Below are positions 34,580 to 43,826 of a stretch of DNA of 64,000 nt, in pieces. The stretch's first letter is position 1; each line of letters starts with the position of its first letter. Source of the DNA: an uncultured Prevotella sp. (GTDB lineage Bacteria > Bacteroidota > Bacteroidia > Bacteroidales > Bacteroidaceae); assembly GCA_902800365.1 (NCBI GenBank), contig CADCEF010000001.1:62001-126000 (forward strand). The letters run 5' to 3'. The position numbers and the translations under genes were made by a program. Under the pieces are notes generated by a model. The model did not search any database and was not told where the DNA came from. It worked only from the letters and a program-made list of their open reading frames with translations.

Positions 34580-36667
34580 TTAGTTTACTTTTAAGCACAT
34601 CATTGTGAGGTCGTCGTTTACTTCGGCCCCATTACGGTATTTCTCTACTTCTGCCTTCATTATCTCCACTACCTGCTGGGCTGTGTCATAGCGTGTGCTG
34701 CGCAGATTTTCGATCATTCGCTTCTCGCCGAACTGTTCCTGTTTCTCGTTCTCAGCCTCGTTTAGTCCATCGGTATAAATGAATAGTGCACGTCCTTTGA
34801 TGGTATCAATCTGCTCACCAACATAATTAAGGCCTTGCCACAATCCTATTGGAGCATTCGCCTCCATCTTGAGGAAGTCACCCTGATTCTTACCACCGCC
34901 GATAACCGGTGAGTTGTGGCCGGCATTACAGAAGTCAAGATGACCTGTCTGCATATCAAGCATACCTATAAACATCGTAATAAACATACCATTGGTATTA
35001 TCGTTACCAGCAAGTTCTCTATTCATTCGGGTACATATCTCAGCAGGCATCATATCCTGATGTGCTAATGTACGGAACAAACGTGTGGCCTGAGCCATAA
35101 ACAGCGATGCCGGTATACCCTTTCCGCTAACGTCGCCCACAGCAAAGTAGAGCATATTCTCGCGAATAACATATCCGTACAGGTCGCCACCAACTTCCTT
35201 GGCAGGAGTCATCGAAGCATACATATCAAGACCCTCGCGCATAGGGAACTCATGTGGCACCATACTCATTTGGATGTCGCGGGCGATGCGAAGCTCCGAC
35301 TCTATTCGCTCTTTCACAGCAGTAGTCTCTTCAAGCTGATCGTATGCCACTTTCAGCTCTTCGTGAGCTATCTCCAGACGTCGGGCGGCACGATGACGGT
35401 AGAAGATAAAGATGGCGAGTGCCAAGATTATCAATACAAACACGATGGCCATACCAATAAATCGCTGATGCGACAGAGAAGCTTCCTGCTCAGCTATCTG
35501 ACGGTCTTTCTCCTGAGTTTCATAGATAGTAGCCAGCTCGGCAGCATCGTCATTCTTCTGCCAGACAATAGCCGAATCCAGAGCATCTAGTATTCGCAGA
35601 CCAATAGCGATGGTAGAGTCGCGATAACCAGCTCCTGCATTAGCACGGTACTTCGGGAAGACATACTGCTGGATAATATCGAGAGTAGGTTTGGCCATTC
35701 TGCGACGTATCTCGTTCTCGATATCGGCATAGCTCTCAGCAGCCTCAGCATATCGGCCTGAAGCCAACTGATATTCGCCAGGAGCATGCTCAATACCTTT
35801 CTTATAGCTCTCACTGTTCTGATAAGCAGCAAAATAATATTCGGCTTTGTCTCGCTGACCTAATCCAAGATAAGCACGCGCTTTGAAACTGCAGATACGA
35901 GCATACTGCCTGTCGGCCACAGCAGCCTCACCTTTAGGATTCTTCTTATAAAGTTCAAGCAACTTATCAGCACGTGCCGACCATTGCAGCGCCTGTTCGT
36001 ACAGGTGCGAATCAATACAGAATAGAGTTGTATTATTAGCTGTTATCAGGGCATTCATGTTCGAGAGGGTCGTTGTATCCATCTCGATGGCCTGATTATA
36101 ATAATCGTACGACTCCTCGAAACTCTTAGCAGCTTCGTCATAACGGTGCATCTTCAACTGACAGATACCTATATCGCCATATTGTATACCTATTTCCATA
36201 GGATTGCCAACAGCCGATTTCTTCATTTTGTCAAGAGCCAAAAGTGAAATTCGAAGAGCACCCTCGAAGTCATGGCGACCTTGCAATAAGTTAGCATACA
36301 ATGCTGCGCATCTGTAATAGAAGCGCTCTTCACGTTCGCCCTTAACTTCTGTTTCCAACACCTTATCCCAATAGATATCACCATTGCGGATATGATCTGT
36401 CTGGTAGTTAATGTTTCCGCGTTCAAAGTTAGCACGTATCGGTCCAATCTCCTTGATTTTCTCCAAACTGTCAACTACTGCGTAAACAGAATCCACATTC
36501 TTTAGATGACGAGCCCAGAAAATCAGGCTGTCTACATGTTTGTCTCTTATCGAGTCTTGTACAGTATATGTTGTCCCCTTTTTACCCTGCTGGCACGACG
36601 TTATGCAGAAGCATCCCATCATCACTGCCAACATCATAGGCATCATTGCTCGTTTTATGCTGATCAT
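34580..36667 (-). CDS. TPR-containing membrane SpoIIE/RsbU-type PP2C phosphatase
   Basis: A 695-residue protein with a signal or lipoprotein-like leader (ITSCQQ near 25). An extracytoplasmic helical TPR region (about 60-390) precedes one transmembrane helix (about 405-427, FIGMAIVFVLIILALAIFIF), a coiled coil (about 430-465) and the PP2C SpoIIE domain (about 470-695; GGDLYGYVIR, GDVSGKGIPASLFMA, DDLTMMCLKV). The phosphatase domain is strikingly similar to that encoded at 19620, while the sensor part differs. This indicates domain shuffling on one signalling output. Confidence 0.88.
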   Translation of the reverse strand: MISIKRAMMPMMLAVMMGCFCITSCQQGKKGTTYTVQDSIRDKHVDSLIFWARHLKNVDSVYAVVDSLEKIKEIGPIRANFERGNINYQTDHIRNGDIYWDKVLETEVKGEREERFYYRCAALYANLLQGRHDFEGALRISLLALDKMKKSAVGNPMEIGIQYGDIGICQLKMHRYDEAAKSFEESYDYYNQAIEMDTTTLSNMNALITANNTTLFCIDSHLYEQALQWSARADKLLELYKKNPKGEAAVADRQYARICSFKARAYLGLGQRDKAEYYFAAYQNSESYKKGIEHAPGEYQLASGRYAEAAESYADIENEIRRRMAKPTLDIIQQYVFPKYRANAGAGYRDSTIAIGLRILDALDSAIVWQKNDDAAELATIYETQEKDRQIAEQEASLSHQRFIGMAIVFVLIILALAIFIFYRHRAARRLEIAHEELKVAYDQLEETTAVKERIESELRIARDIQMSMVPHEFPMREGLDMYASMTPAKEVGGDLYGYVIRENMLYFAVGDVSGKGIPASLFMAQATRLFRTLAHQDMMPAEICTRMNRELAGNDNTNGMFITMFIGMLDMQTGHLDFCNAGHNSPVIGGGKNQGDFLKMEANAPIGLWQGLNYVGEQIDTIKGRALFIYTDGLNEAENEKQEQFGEKRMIENLRSTRYDTAQQVVEIMKAEVEKYRNGAEVNDDLTMMCLKVN

Positions 36668-36786
36668 ACTTTCTTAGTTTCCTAATTACGGCTGCAAATT
36701 TACTAAAAAAACTTTAAACGCAACCTATAATCAAACTTTTTTATTAACTTTGCCAAATCAAAACAATCACAAAAAATAGACTGTGT

Positions 36787-37971
36787 ATGAAGGATTTTGA
36801 TTTCTATGCCCCAACAGAGGTAGTATTCGGAGAACAGAGTGAGGAGCAGGTAGCTGCTCTGGTTAAGAAGTATGGCGGCACAAAGGTGCTGGTACATTAT
36901 GGTGGACAAAGCGCTAAGCGCTCTGGTCTGCTCGACAAGATTTGCGGTTTACTTAGCGATGGCGGCGTTGAGTTTGTTACGCTGGGAGGCGTAGTGCCCA
37001 ATCCCCGTTTGTCGTTGGCTCAGCAGGGCATCGAGCTCTGCCGCAAAGAAGGAATCGACTTTATCCTGGCAATAGGTGGAGGTAGTGTTATCGACTCGGC
37101 TAAGTGCATCGGTTACGGTGTACCTTTCGAGGGTAACGTATGGGATATCTATATGGGCAAGGCCGAGCCCAAGACTATTTTGCCCGTAGCAGCTGTTCTT
37201 ACCATTCCTGCTGCAGGTAGCGAGATGAGCGAATCATCAGTTATTACCAACGAGGATGGCGATATAAAAGTGGGCTATTCCAACAATCTGAGTCGCCCAA
37301 AGTTTGCTATTCTGAATCCTCGTCGCACCATGACATTGCCACCTTACCAGACGGCTGCTGGTGTTACTGATATGATGATGCATACCATGGAGCGTTACTT
37401 TACCAAGGACGATGATATGGACTTCACTACCGATTTGGCCGAGGCAGCACTGCGTTCCATCAAGAATGCTGTATTCCCTGTGCTCAAGAATCCTGAGGAC
37501 TATCGCTACCGTGCCCAGATTATGTGGGGCGGCTCGCTGATGCATAACGATTTGACAGGTTGTGGCGCTACTGGCGACTGGGCAACCCACCAGCTGGAGC
37601 ACGAGCTCAGTGGCATGTTCGACGTAACCCATGGTGCCGGTCTAGCAGCCATCTGGCCAAGTTGGGCCCGCTATACGATGCACGAGAATCTGCGCCGTTT
37701 CGTACGCTTTGCCGTTAACGTGATGGATGTACCCAACGACTTTACCGACCCCGAAGGCACTGCCGAGAAGGGTATCCAGGCTATGGAGCGTTTTTATCAT
37801 GCCATCGGTATGCCTATCAATATTAAGGAGTTGATTGGCAAGGACATCACCGACGATGAAATCAAAGAGATGGTACGCAAGTGTAGTCGTAACAACACCA
37901 TTACCTGCGGTTGCCTGAAGGTGCTGAAGGCCGAGGATATGGAGAAAATCTATAAAATGGCACGCGGATGA
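36787..37971 (+). CDS. Iron-containing alcohol dehydrogenase (BdhA/YqhD type)
   Basis: A 394-residue NAD(P)H-dependent alcohol/aldehyde oxidoreductase. It shows the nucleotide motif AIGGGSVIDSAK, the metal-binding region HQLEHELSGMFDVTHGAGLAAIWPSW and an N-terminal FYAPTEVVFGEQ. Members reduce butyraldehyde, lactaldehyde and other aldehydes. A TAACTTTG -7 element lies about 33 bp upstream. The next gene overlaps by 4 bp. Confidence 0.9.
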   Translation: MKDFDFYAPTEVVFGEQSEEQVAALVKKYGGTKVLVHYGGQSAKRSGLLDKICGLLSDGGVEFVTLGGVVPNPRLSLAQQGIELCRKEGIDFILAIGGGSVIDSAKCIGYGVPFEGNVWDIYMGKAEPKTILPVAAVLTIPAAGSEMSESSVITNEDGDIKVGYSNNLSRPKFAILNPRRTMTLPPYQTAAGVTDMMMHTMERYFTKDDDMDFTTDLAEAALRSIKNAVFPVLKNPEDYRYRAQIMWGGSLMHNDLTGCGATGDWATHQLEHELSGMFDVTHGAGLAAIWPSWARYTMHENLRRFVRFAVNVMDVPNDFTDPEGTAEKGIQAMERFYHAIGMPINIKELIGKDITDDEIKEMVRKCSRNNTITCGCLKVLKAEDMEKIYKMARG

Positions 37972-38984
37972 AGATATTAATGATTGGTGGCACGGGCACT
38001 ATCAGCTCGGCCATCACCCGACAATTAGCAGCTGCAGGTCACGACCTGTGGCTGCTTAATCGTGGCACTCGCAAAAACGAGGTGCCTGCTGGAGTTACAC
38101 AGATAATTGCCGACATCGACGACGAGCAGAAGGTACTCGACCTTCTGGGCGATAACACCTTCGATGCTGTGTGCGAGTTTATCGGATTTCTGCCCTCGCA
38201 AGTTGCACGCGACGTACGTTTGTTTAAAGGTCGTACTCGCCAGTATGTTTACATCTCGTCGGCTTCGGCTTACAACAAGCCCGCTGCCAACCATGTGATT
38301 ACCGAGGGCACTACTTTAGCCAACCCCTATTGGGAATACTCGCGCAATAAGATAGCTTGCGAGGAACTATTACTTAAGGAGTATCGCGAGAACGGCTTTC
38401 CCATCACTATCGTACGCCCATCGCACACCTACTGCGAGCGCGGTGTGCCTGTAAGCGTACATGGACCAAAGGGTTCGTGGCAGGTACTTAAGCGTATGAT
38501 GCAGGGCAAACAGGTTATCGTAAATGGCGATGGATCGTCGCTCTGGACAGTAACCTGGAACGAGGACTTTGCCCGTGGGTTTATCGGATTATTGGGTAAT
38601 CCAAAGGCTATCGGCGAGGCCTTCCAGATAATGAGCGACGAGCAGCTGTCGTGGAATCAGATTTACCAGTGCGTGGCCAATGCTTTGGGCGTGGAGTTCA
38701 AGCCCTATTACGTAGCATCCGAATTCCTTGCAGCCACATCGCCTAAGGAGTGGGACTTTACAGGCAATCTGCTTGGCGACAAGAGCCTTACTGTAGTGTT
38801 CGACTGCACAAAGCTTAAGCGCGCAGTACCTGGATTCCAAGCCACTACCCGCTTCGATGAGGGTGTACGCCGTTGCGTAGCCTACATCCTTGCTCACCCC
38901 GAACTGCAGATAGAGGATCCTGAGTTCGACAAATGGTGCGACCGCGTTATAGCCGCCCAAGAACAAGCCAAGCACTCCATCTGA
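37968..38984 (+). CDS. NAD-dependent epimerase/dehydratase family (extended SDR) protein
   Basis: A 338-residue SDR with the nucleotide-binding GGTGTISSAITRQL at the N-terminus. The YxxxK motif appears as YWEYSRNKIACEE (Tyr near 122, Lys near 126), and a VRPSHTYCERG substrate segment follows. It resembles atypical isoflavone-reductase/UDP-sugar epimerase-like proteins annotated only at family level. It is translationally coupled to the iron alcohol dehydrogenase (ATGA overlap). The substrate is unknown. Confidence 0.85.
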   Translation: MKILMIGGTGTISSAITRQLAAAGHDLWLLNRGTRKNEVPAGVTQIIADIDDEQKVLDLLGDNTFDAVCEFIGFLPSQVARDVRLFKGRTRQYVYISSASAYNKPAANHVITEGTTLANPYWEYSRNKIACEELLLKEYRENGFPITIVRPSHTYCERGVPVSVHGPKGSWQVLKRMMQGKQVIVNGDGSSLWTVTWNEDFARGFIGLLGNPKAIGEAFQIMSDEQLSWNQIYQCVANALGVEFKPYYVASEFLAATSPKEWDFTGNLLGDKSLTVVFDCTKLKRAVPGFQATTRFDEGVRRCVAYILAHPELQIEDPEFDKWCDRVIAAQEQAKHSI

Positions 38985-38995
38985 TTTTTTATAGG

Positions 38996-39066
38996 CACGG
39001 ATTACGCAAATTTCACGATTTTTTACGCTGATGTAAAATTTTTCGTGTTAATTCGCGTAATTCGTG
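38996..39066. repeat. Imperfect inverted repeat upstream of cysS
   Basis: The arms CACGGATTACGCAAATTTCACG-type (left) and its near complement ending GCGTAATTCGTG (right) make a 71-bp imperfect palindrome. Such CACGGATTA/TAATTCGTG elements recur between genes in Bacteroidetes. Confidence 0.7.
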
Positions 39067-39078
39067 GCAAAAAAATTG

Positions 39079-39086
39079 TACCTTTG
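39079..39086 (+). promoter_or_regulatory. -7 element (TACCTTTG) of cysS
   Basis: Matches TAnnTTTG, 21 bp before the cysS ATG and directly after the inverted repeat. Confidence 0.65.
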
Positions 39087-39107
39087 CAGCCAAAAATTGG
39101 ATAGCAT

Positions 39108-40598
39108 ATGGAATCAAAGCTTGTAATTTATAATACGTTGACGCGACAGAAGGAGCGTTTCGAGCCGCTTCACGCCCCCAATGTGGGCATGTATGTTTGT
39201 GGACCAACAGTGTATGGCGATCCCCATCTGGGACACGCCCGTCCTGCCATTACCTTCGACCTGGTGTTCCGTTACCTGAAGCACCTTGGTTATAAAGTAA
39301 GGTACGTGCGTAACATTACTGATGTGGGCCACTTGGAGCATGATGCCGACGAGGGTGAGGATAAGATTGCAAAGAAAGCCCGCCTGGAGCAGCTTGAGCC
39401 AATGGAGATAGCACAATACTACACCAACCGCTACCATGCAGCTATGGATGCGCTTAACGTATTGCGCCCATCAATCGAGCCTCATGCTACTGGTCACATC
39501 ATCGAGCAGCAGCAGCTGGTTCAGCAGATTATCGACAATGGCTTTGCTTACGAGAGCAACGGTTCTATCTACTTTGATATCGAGGCTTACAACAAGAAGT
39601 TCCAGTATGGTATCCTCTCAGGTCGTTCACTTGAGAATGTGAAGGATGCCAGTCGTGAACTCGACGGTGTAGGCGAAAAGCATAATCAGGCCGACTTCGC
39701 TCTGTGGAAGAAGGCTCAGCCCGAGCACATCATGCGCTGGCCATCGCCTTGGAGCGACGGATTCCCCGGTTGGCACTGTGAGTGTACCGCTATGGGCCGT
39801 AAGTATCTTGGCGAAGAGTTTGATATCCACGGAGGTGGTATGGACCTTGTGTTCCCACACCACGAGTGTGAGATTGCACAGGCACAGGCTTCTATGGGTC
39901 ATCCTGCTGTTAAGTATTGGATGCATAACAATATGCTTACCATCAACGGACAGAAGATGGGTAAGTCGTATAATAACTTCATCACTCTCGAGCAGTTCTT
40001 CACCGGCAATCACCCACTGCTTAAGAAAGCCTACTCGCCAATGACTATCCGTTTCTTTGTGCTCAGCGCACACTATCGCGGCACCGTAGACTTCTCGAAC
40101 GAGGCTTTGGAAGCTGCCGAGAAGGGATTGGAGAAGATGATGAATGCCATTGCCGACTTGGAGCGCGTACAGGTATCAGACAAGTGCGATGCCGAAACCG
40201 AGAAGGTTGTTAAGTCTCTGCGCCAGAAGTGCTACGACGCAATGAACGACGATCTTGCCACACCTCAGGTTATCAGCAACCTGTTCGAGGCATGCACCGT
40301 AGTAAACAAGCTTACCGACCACAAGGCAACTATCTGTGCTGAGTGTCTGAAGGAGCTGAAGGAGACCATGCATCTCTTCGCAGAAGACATCCTTGGACTT
40401 AAGGCCGAGAAGAGCGGAACAAACGATGAGCGCGAGGCAGCCTTTGGTAAGGTAATGGATATGGTTCTCGAGTTGCGCGCCAAAGCCAAGGCCGATAAGG
40501 ACTGGGCTACCAGCGATAAGATTCGCGACGAACTTGCAGCTGCAGGTTTCGAGGTGAAAGACACCAAGGACGGTGTTACCTGGAAACTAAACAAATAA
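39108..40598 (+). CDS. cysS: Cysteinyl-tRNA synthetase
   Basis: Class I synthetase of 496 residues. The zinc Cys is in [10 protein letters not shown], the HIGH-type motif in PHLGHARP, further zinc ligands in GWHCECTAM and HHECEIAQ, and the KMSKS loop as [13 protein letters not shown]-type C-terminal helical domain follows. It has its own -7 element and a strong terminator, so it is probably a single-gene unit. The assignment is certain. Confidence 0.97.
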   Translation: MESKLVIYNTLTRQKERFEPLHAPNVGMYVCGPTVYGDPHLGHARPAITFDLVFRYLKHLGYKVRYVRNITDVGHLEHDADEGEDKIAKKARLEQLEPMEIAQYYTNRYHAAMDALNVLRPSIEPHATGHIIEQQQLVQQIIDNGFAYESNGSIYFDIEAYNKKFQYGILSGRSLENVKDASRELDGVGEKHNQADFALWKKAQPEHIMRWPSPWSDGFPGWHCECTAMGRKYLGEEFDIHGGGMDLVFPHHECEIAQAQASMGHPAVKYWMHNNMLTINGQKMGKSYNNFITLEQFFTGNHPLLKKAYSPMTIRFFVLSAHYRGTVDFSNEALEAAEKGLEKMMNAIADLERVQVSDKCDAETEKVVKSLRQKCYDAMNDDLATPQVISNLFEACTVVNKLTDHKATICAECLKELKETMHLFAEDILGLKAEKSGTNDEREAAFGKVMDMVLELRAKAKADKDWATSDKIRDELAAAGFEVKDTKDGVTWKLNK

Positions 40599-40605
40599 AA
40601 GAAAT

Positions 40606-40643
40606 AAGAATCCCCACTCTCATGAGCGGGGATTCTTGTTTTT
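40606..40643. terminator. Bidirectional terminator after cysS
   Basis: AAGAATCCCC / GGGGATTCTT stem followed by GTTTTT. It faces the convergent gene that ends at 40642. Confidence 0.88.
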
Positions 40644-42540
40644 AGTACCCTAATCCTATATAACTATGGGCAGGCAGTTTCACATCGAATACAGTTGAAT
40701 CATCAGGATAGCCAAAGAATAGGTTGCGCCCCCACATCTTCGGCATCTTGGGTAGCTGGGCAGGTTTCAGTTCTTTGCCTGTTAGCAGGTTGCGCATAGC
40801 AGGCACTTTAGAGCAAACCACCACTTTTACGTTCACAGCCTCATCATTAAAATTCTCAACCACCAACGTTTTATTATCGTAAGGAAAGAGTGCAACCTTC
40901 GACGGACCTTCGATATAAGCCCCAATATCCTTACTCATGGCACGACGTATAACATTAAGAGCCCCAGCAGGATAATCATACAGATTGCCATAATCATCTG
41001 GAATTGTCAGCACAAAAAGCATACCCTTAGAATAGGTATCGCGCAACAGAATAGGATACCCCGACACACCACCATTAAGCGGACGTCCGGCACTGACAAC
41101 CTCCCAGGCATCGTTGGTAAAATACTTAACCTGCGGAATAATAAACTCACGCTGCGATTTACCTGAAAAGCCGAAATCGTTTACTATAGCCTTCAGGTCG
41201 CCACAATACAGTTCGCACACATCAGCCAGTTCCTTACTGATAGCCTTCAGCAGTCCCGTGGTAATAATCACATCGCCACCCTTCTTCAACTGCTGCTTTA
41301 TTTTCTCTACAATCTGCTTATCCTTAGCAGCCTGCTCGGTAAGTAGTATTTGCTTGCGGTTGGTAAGGAAAGTAGGATGCATATCCATCGGCAAACCTAT
41401 CATACCTAAATAGTTTTGCAGAAATTCCTCGCCCGAAGAGTGGTATGGTTTATAAGAAACCAAGCCTATGGGATTACCAAGCTGTCCAACCAACTTATCT
41501 GTCTGAAGCAAGGTCACATGAGCATAGCGTGCCATTGTGCTAGGCGTGATAGTCTTACCATTCTTAGTGAAAGGCTTCACCATCTCATCGTGGTTAAAAC
41601 TAACATCTTCAGCCTGCCAGGCAGCACGATGCTGAGGCGTAATCTTCACATCGAAGAGCTGCATATAGTTCCACAGAATAATCTCGGGAGTCTTCGACAG
41701 CATTGTCAGATGCAGCTGCTCGGCATAGCGGTCCATACTCATGTGGATACCACCTGCATCAACCCAACCGCCACCATTTTTTCCCGGAGCGATATTATCG
41801 AAATAACGCACCACATTATAACTCAGATAATTCTGCAGATGCTGCGCTGAACCTGGGTCACGCGTCTCTGTACCAGTCCAGATTCCATCAAAATAAGCAG
41901 GCTCTTCCTCCAGATTAAAGCCCAACCCATGGAAGTGGTCGTACCAGTTAGGATACTTCACTATAACCTTCACTTTGGGATTGACCGCCTTGGCTGGTTT
42001 CACCACCAATTCCTTGCCAGCATCAGCCATCAAGCGCAAACGGTACTCTGTCCAGCTCTTACTACCCTTAGCAGCAATCTCGTCATCATTCTTCAAGTCA
42101 ATAAAGAAAAAATCGTCCAGAATAAAGTCGTTAAAGAGTTTAGCCGTGTACTCCGCGATTTCCTTAACTACTTTTCGCTCATCAGGACGGGCATAGCTAT
42201 AAGTCTCAAAGTCAGTTGGCTCCGAACGGGTGTAGGTAATGCCACCTCCCACCTCAAGACCTTTACTTTCGAAGAATTTCTTCACTTTCAGCATTGTCTT
42301 CTCGGGCACGGTGAATGCATCACGATGCGTTTCCAGATAAATCTTATCCAGATCCACCTGCTGACTCACAACCTCCCACGTCGATTTCAGGAACTTCTCA
42401 TCGTCCATCCGAGCTACATCCTGCGCACGGATATAGGTCGACACTTTAAAATTCTCGAATTTTCTCTGTTTAGCCACCACTATGGGCATTGTCATCCACA
42501 CGGCAATAACCGCAAATAGGATTTTGCTTAGATTCTTCAT
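40642..42540 (-). CDS. Exported protein of unknown function, possible TIM-barrel glycosidase
   Basis: A 632-residue protein with a signal peptide (about residues 1-23, ending VVAK). The first half contains alternating segments that read like a (beta/alpha)8 barrel: VGGGITYTRSEP, DDFFFIDLKND, VKVIVKYPNWYDHFHGLG and FDGIWTGTETRDP. The second half, with GDVIITTGLLKAI and NDAWEVVSAGRPLNG, resembles a GATase-like trimerisation domain as in GH42-type enzymes. No family is recognised with confidence. A TATATTTG -7 element lies about 35 bp upstream (plus-strand 42574-42581). Confidence 0.7.
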   Translation of the reverse strand: MKNLSKILFAVIAVWMTMPIVVAKQRKFENFKVSTYIRAQDVARMDDEKFLKSTWEVVSQQVDLDKIYLETHRDAFTVPEKTMLKVKKFFESKGLEVGGGITYTRSEPTDFETYSYARPDERKVVKEIAEYTAKLFNDFILDDFFFIDLKNDDEIAAKGSKSWTEYRLRLMADAGKELVVKPAKAVNPKVKVIVKYPNWYDHFHGLGFNLEEEPAYFDGIWTGTETRDPGSAQHLQNYLSYNVVRYFDNIAPGKNGGGWVDAGGIHMSMDRYAEQLHLTMLSKTPEIILWNYMQLFDVKITPQHRAAWQAEDVSFNHDEMVKPFTKNGKTITPSTMARYAHVTLLQTDKLVGQLGNPIGLVSYKPYHSSGEEFLQNYLGMIGLPMDMHPTFLTNRKQILLTEQAAKDKQIVEKIKQQLKKGGDVIITTGLLKAISKELADVCELYCGDLKAIVNDFGFSGKSQREFIIPQVKYFTNDAWEVVSAGRPLNGGVSGYPILLRDTYSKGMLFVLTIPDDYGNLYDYPAGALNVIRRAMSKDIGAYIEGPSKVALFPYDNKTLVVENFNDEAVNVKVVVCSKVPAMRNLLTGKELKPAQLPKMPKMWGRNLFFGYPDDSTVFDVKLPAHSYIGLGY

Positions 42541-42628
42541 AATTATGGTTTATTTTTGTGATTGATGATGGTGCAAATATACGTAATTTATTCGATAAAT
42601 GGTTCTTTTTTTAACAATTCTTGTTGAA

Positions 42629-42646
42629 ATACCATGTTTATGGTAT
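42629..42646. promoter_or_regulatory. Palindromic operator ATACCAT-N4-ATGGTAT
   Basis: A perfect inverted repeat with 7-bp arms. Its centre is 54.5 bp upstream of the TA of the -7 element at 42692. A near-identical site has the same spacing at 50285. A position near -67 suits an activator site, perhaps of LysR or Crp type (inference). Confidence 0.75.
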
Positions 42647-42666
42647 GCAATATGACATGCTGAGGG

Positions 42667-42700
42667 GATTGTGGGTATGCAGAAAACGCCGTACCTTTGC
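42667..42700 (+). promoter_or_regulatory. Promoter of the leader/SusC/SusD/TlpA operon
   Basis: GATTGTGGG (42667-42675), AAACGC (42684-42689) and TACCTTTGC (42692-42700) all recur at the same offsets from the operator in the S10 peptidase promoter. Confidence 0.8.
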
Positions 42701-42734
42701 ACCTAGTTAAAATTAATAATTAAAAATAAGAGTT

Positions 42735-42923
42735 ATGAAGACAATGAATCAGATGCGAATGCGCGAGTACTGTTGTTGTTGCAACATGATGATGGCAATG
42801 ACAATGAAGAAGGAGGGTATATATATAATAGGTATAAACAAAATTAAAAAGAAGCAAAATGAAAAAGATAGCATTAACAATAGCAGTATTATTCAGTATC
42901 AGCATCAGCAATATTTGGGCTGA
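42735..42923 (+). CDS. Cys/Met-rich leader ORF
   Basis: A 62-codon ORF that begins about 30 nt after the expected transcription start. Its N-terminus reads MKTMNQMRMREY, then four Cys codons (42771-42782), Asn and three Met codons, with further Met at two nearby positions. It runs on at low complexity and ends 65 nt inside the next gene, in another frame. A short ORF with a run of one regulatory amino acid just before an operon is the classic design of an attenuation leader. A copper- or thiol-binding peptide is the alternative. Function is inferred and no homologue can be checked here. Confidence 0.5.
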   Translation: MKTMNQMRMREYCCCCNMMMAMTMKKEGIYIIGINKIKKKQNEKDSINNSSIIQYQHQQYLG

Positions 42924-43791
42924 AGAGACATCTACCAACGCAAGCAGTGTGCGTTACGTCAAGGCACCCCGTTTTGCACGTCCTTTGGTAGAGAAGTGGA
43001 TAACCGAATATGCAAAAACACAACCTGACGTAGAGTTCCAGATTGCAAAAGGCAATCAGAGTCAGGACAACATCGCTTTGAATATCGTATTCGATAATCA
43101 AAATACAGAGAGAGAAGAGTTTAGCCACGTTGTTTATTTCGGAGAGTTCGCCGTGCTGCCTATCACAGCCAGCGGTAGCGAAGCTGCGAAAGTGCTGGAA
43201 GGCAAGCACCTGAACTCAAAGAAACTTAAGCAGCTTTACTTCCTTAACGATGATTTTGATGAGGATGTAAAGAAAATCAAGCAGTTTGAGAAGCTCGTTA
43301 TCTATAGCGGTAGCAATGCCTCATCAGTTGCCACATCTTTCGCCCACAATTTTGGCGAGGAAAACAGCAACTTCCGCGGCAAGCGCATCTCGGGCGATGA
43401 CTTATTCCTTAACACCGCCTTAGCTAAAGATCCATTGGGCGTATCATTCAACGCACTGCCAAACATCTTCGACCTCAAGAGCCGTCATATTAAAGAAAAT
43501 CTCACCATCATCGGCATCGATGTCAAGAAGAGTCTCGAAGACAGTTTCTCTGACAAAGCATCACTCGATGAACTCATTCTCGCCCTTGAAAATGGTAAGG
43601 TTTCAGAGGTAGCAGTCGAGAAGATTGGTGTTAGTTACAACATAGCCGACGATGCAGTAAACAAATTCCTTAGCTGGGTACTGGCTCAGGGCACAAAATA
43701 TAACCACGAATTTGGATTGTTGAACCTGGATAACAAACTTGCACAGGCACAAATCAATAAGGTAAAGACTGAGTTTACCGCACAGAAATAA
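42859..43791 (+). CDS. PstS-like periplasmic binding protein (TonB-operon associated)
   Basis: A 310-residue exported protein with signal peptide ending NIWAEE. The body reads like a type II periplasmic binding (PBP-like) fold: RPLVEKWITEYAKTQPDVEF, then YFGEFAVLPITASGSEAA and a C-terminal helical part. No ABC transporter genes are nearby. The next genes encode an outer-membrane SusC/SusD system and a thioredoxin, so it may bind the imported ligand in the periplasm. Its start lies within the leader ORF, which suggests translational coupling or interference. Confidence 0.75.
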   Translation: MKKIALTIAVLFSISISNIWAEETSTNASSVRYVKAPRFARPLVEKWITEYAKTQPDVEFQIAKGNQSQDNIALNIVFDNQNTEREEFSHVVYFGEFAVLPITASGSEAAKVLEGKHLNSKKLKQLYFLNDDFDEDVKKIKQFEKLVIYSGSNASSVATSFAHNFGEENSNFRGKRISGDDLFLNTALAKDPLGVSFNALPNIFDLKSRHIKENLTIIGIDVKKSLEDSFSDKASLDELILALENGKVSEVAVEKIGVSYNIADDAVNKFLSWVLAQGTKYNHEFGLLNLDNKLAQAQINKVKTEFTAQK

Positions 43792-43826
43792 GTTATTAAA
43801 AGTTTTATTTAAATGGTTGTTCAAAT

